The notes under the pieces were generated by a model that saw nothing but the letters and a program-made list of their open reading frames with translations, ran no database searches and was not told where the DNA came from. DNA of 64,000 nucleotides from Onthophagus taurus (Eukaryota > Arthropoda > Insecta > Coleoptera > Scarabaeidae), in assembly GCF_036711975.1 (NCBI RefSeq), contig NC_091976.1, positions 20,398,001 to 20,462,000 of the forward strand, given 5' to 3'. Each line of letters opens with the position of its first letter. Position 1 is the first letter of the stretch. Below are positions 53,901 to 64,000 of this stretch, piece by piece. A program made the position numbers and the translations under genes.

Positions 53901-56900
53901 ACAAAAAACCCAATTCTTTTTACTTCAATTTGTTGAACTAATTTAATTTCTCGAAGTCCACAAATAAAATTACTAATTTTACAACTATCCAAACTACCCA
54001 ATCGTCCCGTTCTTCCTACTCTATGAATGTAATCAGAGGCATATAAAGGAAAATCATAATTAATAACATGTTTAACATCTTTTATATCTAAACCGCGGCT
54101 TCCAACGTCCGTTGATGACAAAATTTTCACTTCGTCGTTAATAAATTGTTTCCATTGGTCAACTCGAATATGATAATTCATTTCTCCGTTAATATTGGCG
54201 CATTTTAAGCCGTTTTCTCGTAAAAACATTGCGAGCCAATTACAAGATTCATTTCGGTTGGTAAAAATTAATAATTTTGATTTCGCATTCTTAGCAATGC
54301 TTAATAAATGGCCAGGTCGTGCAGATTGTGAAAGTCTTAAAAATTTTTGATTTACATTCAATAAAGGCCGATGTAATCGATCTGATTTTATAGTAACCAA
54401 CTGTTCAGTGATGGGTTGTAAGAAATCTGGTATATTTTTAGGTAAAGTAGCAGAAACTAAAATAAATTGAGATTGAGAAACCCTTTTAGTAATTAAACCA
54501 ATTCTATCATTAAAACTATCATCGAGTAAGGTGTCAGCTTCGTCAAAAACGGTGTGTGCTACATCTTTAAGTTTATATATACCAGCTGTACTTAGTTTTC
54601 CTATTACACCTGGTGTTGCAATTAAGATGTCTATATCGTCGAATAAGGGGTTAATCATCATTTTTTTTGTTCTTCCCCCAACCAAAACATGAATACTTAC
54701 ATTCATTGCATCACAAAGTGGTTTTGCTACATCTCCTATTTGGAATGCTAATTCTCTATTTGGTACGACAATCAAAGCTTTTGGGGTATTTAAATCATTC
54801 GCCTTTTCTTTGGCTACATTTTGAATAATTGGTAATAAATAAGCGATCGTTTTACCACACCCTGTCTCAGCAGCCATCATAACATGTTGTCCGGATTGTA
54901 TTACAGGAATTGTATTGGCTTGAAAACTTGTTGCTTGTTCAATATTGTTATAGTTTAATACTTTTATTAAAGAATTTTGTATATTAAGCTCATTAAAGTT
55001 AATGCTTGGTTTATCATAATTATCTTGCTGGGCGTGTATCATAAAATAATCCCCTGCTGCTTTTCTATGAGCCCAACCTTTGGATGCCAGTGGGATTTCT
55101 TTCAATTTTTCGTAAGTTGTGTTTTGATACATATTGAAATCTTTTCTAAAACATGTTATTATAGGTGGGTTAGATGATTTATATCGCCTCGTTTGTAATG
55201 TGAAATTTAAAAGCTTTTGGGTACTTTTTAATAAGTTAGAAGTCATTTTCTTTTATTAACACATTACTTTTTTTTGAGGTTAGGTTTTTGTGAGGTTATG
55301 TTTTAATTTTATTCTTTTTATATATTTTTTGAAAAAGATTGATTATGTAACTTATGATTAAGAGTTAAATAAATATTTTTAATTAATTTTTGAGCTTTTT
55401 GTACATTTTTCAAATAAAATTAATTATAATTTATTTATATTGCAAAAGATGGCCAAAAATTAAAAAAAAATAATTATGACAGCTTTCAAAATTTTTTAAT
55501 AAACGTCATTAAAAATTATAACCTATAATTTGTTATTAATGTTATTGCAAAATGTTCAAACAAAATCTTCGCTTATTTAATTACAAAATATGTTGTTGTG
55601 TGTCTGATTTTATATAAAAATAAACCAAAAATGTTTGCATTAGGTTATCTATATTTAAATTTGTGACTAGGCCAAGATAAGCAAAACGCAATTTACTAAA
55701 TTTTTATTTCTATTACGTTACAAAACCCTCAATGTACTATTGTTTTAATTTTAAATTTATCGATAGAAATAGATAAACTAAGACATCGTCAGTATTTTAA
55801 TTTCGCTCGTGTGCTCGCAATCAAGTCGTGTATGCACTTATTTTCGACTAGGTTTTGCGTAAATCGATAAAACCGAATCGTGCAATACAACGTGAACTTC
55901 ATCTTAGCTACTTCAAGCTTTAAGAACGATTTTGTAATTAAGATTTTGTGTTAATATCAACAACAAACATGGTGCTTTTTGGTTAAATTTTAACATGGAT
56001 CACGAAAACAATAGCATTGTTTATTTGGACATACAAATAGGGAATGAAAAAGGTAAAATTCATTAATCTTTGTTGCATAATTTAATATCTATAAATATTT
56101 TTCAGCCGGACGGATTATTATTGAATTGTTTGATCAGCTCGTTCCCAAAGCTGCTGCTAATTTTAAAGCTTTATGTACCGGGGAGAAAGGAATTGGAGAA
56201 TATGGGAAAAAATTACATTATAAAGGAAACACGTTTCATAGGGGTAAGTTATAATTATTTAAAAACTAAGGAAAAAAAAGTCGTACATAACCTCAATCGT
56301 TGTTTTTGTGTAAATTGGGTTAATCCAAAATAGTTACCTATGATAATATTGACATAATTTAGACATAATCACAATAGATTCTCATTTTACAAAATCCTCA
56401 GTTTTATAATTTCTCTTAAAAAAATGTGGAACAACTGCTGCTGTAGTAAATCACCGGAATGCGAAGACCCAAATGATTGGTGTGAAGGTAATAGAAAAGT
56501 TAAAGGTCGTTTTGGAGTTGCTTTTGTGGCCGAAACGCCTTGCTGTTGTCCAGAACCGATTGGATGGCAAGTAGAATTTTGTGACACCCCCTCAAAAGTT
56601 GAGCAACGATGCATGGAAATGATTCAATGGGCGAATCGACCTCCACTTCCACGTTGTGACCCATGTCCCCCTCTTGAAGTTGTTTCCCCTTGTTTTCCCC
56701 CAAAATGCAACCCTTGCTGTCCAAACACTAATCCTTGTAGCCCTTGTGGTCCTTGTGGTCCTTGTGGACCTTGTTTACCATGCAATCCATGTGGTCCACC
56801 ATGTATGTTTGAAAGCAGACCAAGAAGAAAATGCTCTTGTTGCCCCGCCAGCTCTAAAAAAAAATGTTCATGTTCGAAGAGTAATTCAAATAGGAAAAGG

Positions 56901-59900
56901 TGTGCATGTCAAGAAAACGAAGAATTTTGCGATTGTTGTCCCAGAAAAAGAGATGGAAGAAGGAGAAGAGAGAATGGATCCCCAAATAGACCCAGAAATA
57001 AAAGTAAAGGGAACGTTTATGATGATGAAATACCTGTGAAAGAATCTCGACAAAGGTCGAAGAGTAAAGACCAGGAAAGTAGTCTTAGTGGGAATGTAAA
57101 TGGTTAATAACGAATGTCCCCAAAAAACAACCAATCATCTTCATTTTTTCTCCAAATTTTTTATCGTATTTTTTTGGGACATTCTTTTACAACAACAAAA
57201 AAAGAATTTTAAACGTAACTTCGCAGGCACTCAGCATAGTCAGTTCAACAGGCGCTAAAGAATCATCAGACAACAAAAGGAAGAAATGTAATTGCGCTAA
57301 AAAACTCGAACTTTGCAGGGAATTCCTAACCGCCATTGTAAAAAATTACAAATCAATTATGCAATCACGAGAAGAAACCCAACAAAATAGGCACCACGAC
57401 GACAGTTTTGATTCTGATTGTAGATGTGAAGATAAAATGAAAAATGTTTACGAAAAATTGAAACAATTTTATAAAAACTTTGATTATGATAATGAAGAGG
57501 AAGAAAGTCATCAAGAATCTTCAAGGAATACTTCTAAAGGAAGCTCGATTGAAAAGTTTCATCAAACGAGTGACGTCTACAGATTGGATTGTATTAATTT
57601 AGGTGTTCAAACGTTAAACACCGAAAACAAATACTGTCAATCTCAACGTTCGAATTATGAAAAAAGCGCGGGAGAAATGTACAAAATCGAAGAAGAATCC
57701 TTTGATTTTGATCCAACTCCGTTTTGTTTAACCGAATTGAATAAAACCGCCGATTATTGCGATTTAAAACGTTTCAAATCTAGAGATTTAATAAATAAAA
57801 TGTCTCCGCCTGATCAATCTTGGGATTCTCAAGCATGGAGGAGAACGCAAACATTGGCTTCAGTTTGTATCGAAAATTGTCCAGATGAAGTTTTTCGTAG
57901 ACTTGTTCGAGTGCGTTCGATGATTTTTAGATTAATAGAGGTTATACAAAGGTTTCTAAACACCGTTTTTGGTATGTTGCCTGCACGTGAGGGGGAAGGA
58001 AGTAGTGTGTTAAGTTGAAAAAAATTAGTTTTAAAAAAAACTGTGAAACGCCAATGAAGATGACCTTTGATTTAATATAAACAGTTGTCCACGTCCGTTT
58101 TTTGAGTTTTTAACGTCTGGAAATCAATATATTTTTTTCAAATAATTACCAATAAAAATGTGTTTTTTATTTTTTCGTTTTTATGTTATATTTCAAAAAA
58201 TAATTAAAATAACTGAATGAAATAACATTATGCATTGCACGTGTCTATTTTTTTTTAATAGTGTCAATGTCAACCTTAAATAAACTTGTACATAAACAAT
58301 TTCCAGAACGACTTAAAAAACAACTTCATTTGCGGATTTAACATTTATATATAGTGCGTTTGTAAAATAAAGGCGATAAAATCATTATGAAAAAATCCCT
58401 GAAACGAATTTAACCCAGATATGCCCAACGTGTTCTGGTTTCTGTTTTACTAATACTATGTTTTATATTTGTTATACAATAATTTATTAAAAACAATATT
58501 TGTGCTGTATACACTATGATTCTCAACGTATACGCATAAACTTGGGGATTTATTCCTTATGACAAATAATGACTAATAAGTGAAGAAAATTGTAGCAAAA
58601 GTTTTTTAGTTTCTAGATATCCGAGAAATTTACTTTCAAATCAAGAATACATAGAATATAAGTACAAAGGCTTTCACCGCCGGTGTTAATTAAACTAAAA
58701 CTAGAACTAACAGAGTGCCATGTTACAACCTTCTTTAGAAACAAGTTCGAAGTTGTCTTCGAAACGTCAAACACTTTTTCCAGAGTGTCGGGGGATTGCT
58801 TCCGTAGCAGCATGTATCCTACTTCCTAACATTTGCTCAGTACTTCGGTGGCGTACACTTTGCTTTTTAAGTGATCCCAAAAATAAAAATCAAGAGGATT
58901 GAGGTCGGGCAATCCAGGTGGCCTGACCATTGGACCACCTCGACTTAGCCATCTTCTGGAAAACACATTATTTAGAATCTAGACTAAATAATGTGTTTTA
59001 TTAGATATGTTACAACATAACATCTAGATTCTAGATGTTGTCGCATATATCGGATATCTAGGAAACCAAAAATGTTTTACTACAATTTTTTTCATTTATT
59101 AGCCATTATTTGTCTCGAGGAATAAATCTCCAAGTTTATGCATATAAGTTAAGAATCAGCCTGTATATGACAGTGGGCATATCACCCTTTTTATTGGGTA
59201 TGATATGTAACATTTCACATCTAAACCTACGTTGTTACGTTGTGTTAATTTTTGGCATCGTTGTTCCACATCTTGTTTGTTTCTCTTGAGTAATGGCCCA
59301 AACGATTAAATCCGAATTTAGGCATTGTGAAAGTTGTCCTTTTTGGTAAATCGACGCTTTTTATTTTGATCAAGTAAAGTATGCACAATACTTCTTCTGA
59401 AAGATAACTCATTCATTGTGCCTCCATGAGGTTTATGGATTTGCCAGGCATTTTGTACCGCCATATCTACACAGTGAGCTATAAGAGAAAAATTCCACGC
59501 ATAGCGATGCGATATAAACTTATATTCTGATCTGAACGGACCGACTCCTCTCAGCTTCTATATTTTTTTCAACCCCAATTGCATTCAGGCAAAATATAAC
59601 AATATTATTGTCATTTTATTTTATGAAAATTATGTTGCTGTCCTTAATTTTGATAAGATATTTTTTTCACTCAAATTTTCTAACAGCACAATAGAAGAAA
59701 ACAAATTATCAAAGAAGTAATAGAATCTCAGGTCTTTCCATTTTGATCTTAGAACATCGGCGTATTCAAGCCCAACAGAATATACTGCTTACAACCGTGC
59801 TTTATCTATGCTATGCTGTTTTTCAATATAATCATTTTTCATAAACTTTTCGTTCAAACATGTGCAAAGTGGTCTGATCTTGGTCAATTTGTCAAAGGGA

Positions 59901-62900
59901 TCTAGAAAGTTGTTATCCTGGCAATGAACATTAGACATGATAAATAAAATGACCAAAATTTGTCGAAAATTGCTTAAATTTGTCTAAGCTTGTAAAAAAA
60001 TTCTAAATTGATTAAAATGTGGCTAACATTATGTAAAGTTTTCCAAAATTGTTCATAAGCACTAAATTTGGCTAAACTTGTAAAAAATAGTTTATAAAAA
60101 TTTTTCAAAATTGTTCAATATGACTAAAATGATCAAAATGTGGCTAAGATTATCTTGCCCAAAATTGTTTAAAAGCGCAAAATTTGCCTGTTATTATTTA
60201 AACTTGTCTAAGCATGTGCAATATTATCTAAAATGATAAAAAAATGTTTACATTGGTCTAAGCTTGTAGAAAATTATCCAAATTTTGCTGAAGTCGTTTA
60301 AAATTATTCAAAGTTCAATCAAAAATTTGATCAATATTAATTATAAAATCTATTTTACCAGTAATTTTAAGAAATGTAAATATCATTTAGAAAAATATCA
60401 ATGATTAAAGTTTTTTCGTACTGGTTTTACTGTTAATAAAAATCCGCTTTACATGTTTCGACCTTAAAGGGCCATCTTCAGAAGCGCTACAATTAATGAA
60501 AGTAAGATTTTGTTTAAAATTACTACTAAAGTTAACTTAGTTGTCATTAGGAAAAGTTGGCTGCAAGTTACATTAAAAATCTTTATTTGATGTGCTAAAA
60601 TTTACGATCTGTTTGAAGTTTTGAATGCTAACTTTTCCTAATGACAAGTAAGTTAACTTTAGTAGTAATTTATAACAAAATCTTACTTTCTGTCTAAATG
60701 CATCAATTAAATGCAAAGAGTGTTAAGCAGTGACAAAGTATGCCAAAAAAAAAAATGCGTTAATAATCTCGAACAGTATCAAAGAGTGTCAAAAGGAATC
60801 AAACGGTGAAAAAGTGTAAAATGGTGGCAGAAAGTCATTTAAACTGTTAGATTAGATTTTGACTAGAAAAACGCTAGCAATTAACTCCTTTGATATTATT
60901 GATAATCAGTGCGAACAGAAAACTTGTGAAAATTAATCACAGTTTGGGAACTAAAACATCACACAACTTCTTTCTTTAATAGCGAAGATTTTGATGATAA
61001 AACTCGCAGATCAATGCTTCTTTGGAAAAGAACAATGATCTTAACGTATGTTAAATAAGGAGTTCTTGAAAACTGCTTATGTAGCGTTAGACATTAATAG
61101 GTATTATAAGTAGTCTGGATACGCATTTTTTTGTAAAATGTTTAATCTCGGAAAACAACCTCTTATAATCCGATTTTGACAGAATGATTTACCATGACAT
61201 TAAAAAAAAAACTATAGTAATGCTATTAAACTATGGCTTCTCAACTTTTCACCCAGCTAATATGCCCTCTAAATTGCTTGATCTTGGTGATAAACAAATC
61301 TAAAGACGAATTTTCTTCAAAACAATGCATATGAATATTTACTTATAAGGGATAGGATAAGTCTACGTAAACCGCTGAGTCTAGGAGTATCCTCTATGTA
61401 CCAACGGAATGATGTCAAATCAAGGGATATCCTGCAAAATGTTTAATGGCTCGTGAGAAGTACTTCCACGAGATTAATCGCTCACCTACAATACTACCAT
61501 ACTATTTATCATCGAAATGATAACGTTGGATTCCTCATTAGTTGTACTGAATGTCCTCGAAATAAGCATCTCATTGGATCCAAACTGATTATAACTCAAC
61601 AGATTGTCGAACATATTACCCAACATAATGATGTAGCCATCCATATGTTCACTGTTTTGGCAGTAAATTGAAACAGTAGACACATCTCCCCAACAATTGC
61701 CACCTCAGTCGGATCACTTACCTCTTCGACTACCCTACACTTCAGATCCAAATATCTAACTTTGTCCACAAACGAAATCAGGACTAGGATGGGTGAGATA
61801 GTCTTATATCTACGAGAGTTGGATTGCTTTTACGTTAAGCATAATCTATTTTTCTCTACTGAAACTCGCAAGCTTTTTTCCATTTAATCAATATTTTGAA
61901 ATATACTACCTATAACATTTTTATTATATTCAACTTCGTGTTCCAAAAGGTATAGAATTTGTGCATTACTACTTTACTACTAGTTTCATTTCACATCACG
62001 CTTCACAGCAAAAAATGTAATAATCTCGATACGCCCTAATCTTTATCCTGAAATTACGGATTCAATTTGCCAACTTCAATCAAAAGCCTTTGTGTTATGG
62101 TCCGAAAATCATAATTTGGGTATCAGCTTTTTTTGGGTCCTTTTCATTGAGAACTTGAAAGATACAATCACAGATACTTAATTCAAACAGGATGTCGCAT
62201 CCTGCCATATTTCTAATTTTACCTCACCGATTAGAATCTTCTAGTTGGTTCTATTTAAGTGAAGTTTTTTCCACAAGCAAGTTATCTAGAACTCTTATAA
62301 ACTATAAAAAACATTTGTTTTTCCTAATTACAAATTTTGAATTAAATTTGTTGCATTGGCGCGAGCCATCTAAATTATGACGTAGAGTTTCAAAATTAAT
62401 GACATTTCTAATTTTCGACGTTTAAAATATTTTGATTTTAGTAAATTTCTTTTATCAGTCAAAATTACCTCGTGTATATTTCTCAAATAAACAAAAAATG
62501 TATTCAAATTGCTGCTGCGATTACTCAGATGATGAAGATTATTGGTGCAACGTTCCGAGAGTAAAAGGTCGCTTCGGTTTAGCTTTCGTAGCTGAAACGC
62601 CATGCTGTTGTCCGCAACCAACAGGATGGCAAGTTGAATTTTGTGATTCCCCGTCTGAAGTTGAACAAGCGTGCCAAGAAATGATGATGTGGGCGAATCG
62701 CCCCCCTCTACCACGAATTGATCCATGCCCCCCCGTTGAAATTATATCACCATGTTGTCCTCCTAAATGTAACCCTTATTATCCCAGTTCAAGGGCGTGT
62801 TGTTCGCGATACGATTGTGGGTATTGTCAAGGTTGTTCATGTTCTCAAAGTAGAAATGTTAGTCGATGTGATAATAACAAAAACAGATTACGAGGAGGTG

Positions 62901-64000
62901 CTGTAAATCGCTGTGATGCTTACGACGAGGTTCCTGTTAAAGAAACTAAAAGAAAATCAACAAAAATAGTTGAATTTGATAGTTCGGAAAGTACTTCTTC
63001 TTTTTCAAGGGAAAAGACAACAACTTATCAAGAAGATACAAGAAATAAACGTGACGATAAAAAGAAGATCAATAAAAGTAAGAAAGATCAACATAAAAAC
63101 GAGTTAAATAAAACTCAAAATTACACTCAAACTCAAAATACTGATTTTCAAGTTTATCACGAAAGAGATTTTATTCAACTGCAACCGCCACCTTATGAAC
63201 CTATTGAACCACCAGAAAATTATTTATTACCCAGTTCTGAAATTCCTCAATCAACGTCAGATATAAATTCTGACCAATTAGAAAATTGTTTTGTTACAAA
63301 AAGAAGTGAAACTTCACCATTTTTATATTGTAATCAACCACCTCCTTATGTAGTTGATGATGGAAATCAGAAATGTTTAACTACAAATCTTTATGTAACT
63401 GATATTCCACCATTTAAACTTCCAAGTAAGCAATTTTCGAAATTTAAAAGCAATCAAAGTTTTGTTGGAAATATTGATAAAGAAGATAAACTTTCAAGTC
63501 AACAATTTCCGAAATTTAAAAGTAATCAAAATTCTGTTGGAAATATTCATAAAGAAGATAAAGTTCCAAGTCAACAATTTTCGGAATTTAAAAGTAATCA
63601 AAGTTTTGTTGGAAACATTGATAAAGAAGATAGTAAATGTACAAATATCTCAACAGGAGATGAACAAGAAACCAAAAATTTAACATCAAAATCATCTCAA
63701 AAAGAGGAAATTTCGAAATTTAGCAAGAAAAGTGAAAAAACTAGCTTAAGTCTTCTTAAAAGTAAACATACTTTATCTACATCGAAAACTCATCAAATGA
63801 ACAATTTCGAAATAAAATCCAAAACTAGCTTGGCTACGCAAGGAGATAATGAATTAAATAAACAAAATTTGGAAAAAATTTCGAGTTCTGATTTGTTAAC
63901 TTATTTTCGTGGGAAGAATAACTTTGAATCTGTGACTTCAACAGAAGGGATTCTATCAGAAATAATCAACGTTGGAAAGCTAAACAAAATATCATCTAAA

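Overview
The window is nuclear DNA from an arthropod, most likely a holometabolous insect and possibly a beetle. It is AT-rich, its genes have short introns (about 45-150 bp) with GT/AG ends, and it carries many decayed insect-type transposons (RTE and Jockey/R1-like retroposons, mariner, pogo, hAT, piggyBac). The lineage call is inference. No prokaryotic, organellar or viral gene was recognised.

Layout. 1-6750 is transposon debris with two GC-rich patches, including a hAT-like element that holds an RTE fragment, and a field of palindromic repeats. At 6947-8522 a small ORF (+) converges on a two-domain galectin (-). 8.7-11.8 kb is a pair of direct repeats with decayed ORFs. 11.94-12.64 kb holds small predicted exons of an unknown gene, one with a cysteine string. 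13.3-21.6 kb (-) is a SIPA1L/SPAR-type Rap GTPase-activating protein that I assembled from five or six exons; its large last intron contains a hAT-type MITE and a pogo/Tigger element. 22-40 kb is gene-poor and made largely of transposon relics.

41.0-64 kb is gene-dense: an ETS factor (+), EIF1AD (-), intronless mitochondrial DNA polymerase gamma (-), a C2H2 zinc-finger protein (+), the mitochondrial DEAD-box helicase DDX28 (-), the first two exons of a cyclophilin-40-like gene (+), and two paralogous cysteine-rich genes (+). The second paralog runs off the right edge.

The most interesting points are these. (1) POLG and EIF1AD lie head-to-tail 61 bp apart, each with a 3' splice site just before its ATG, and the only strong donor seen is upstream of POLG; this suggests one leader exon spliced alternatively to either ORF. 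(2) That leader and the POLG 5' end are tandemly duplicated. (3) The two cysteine-rich paralogs, one with a Cys-Gly-Pro block like male-specific sperm proteins, seem to sit inside a cyclophilin intron. (4) The Rap-GAP gene has a 48-bp intron that stays in frame if retained. Splice joins were worked out by eye from GT/AG sites, reading phase and family conservation; none is confirmed by transcripts.
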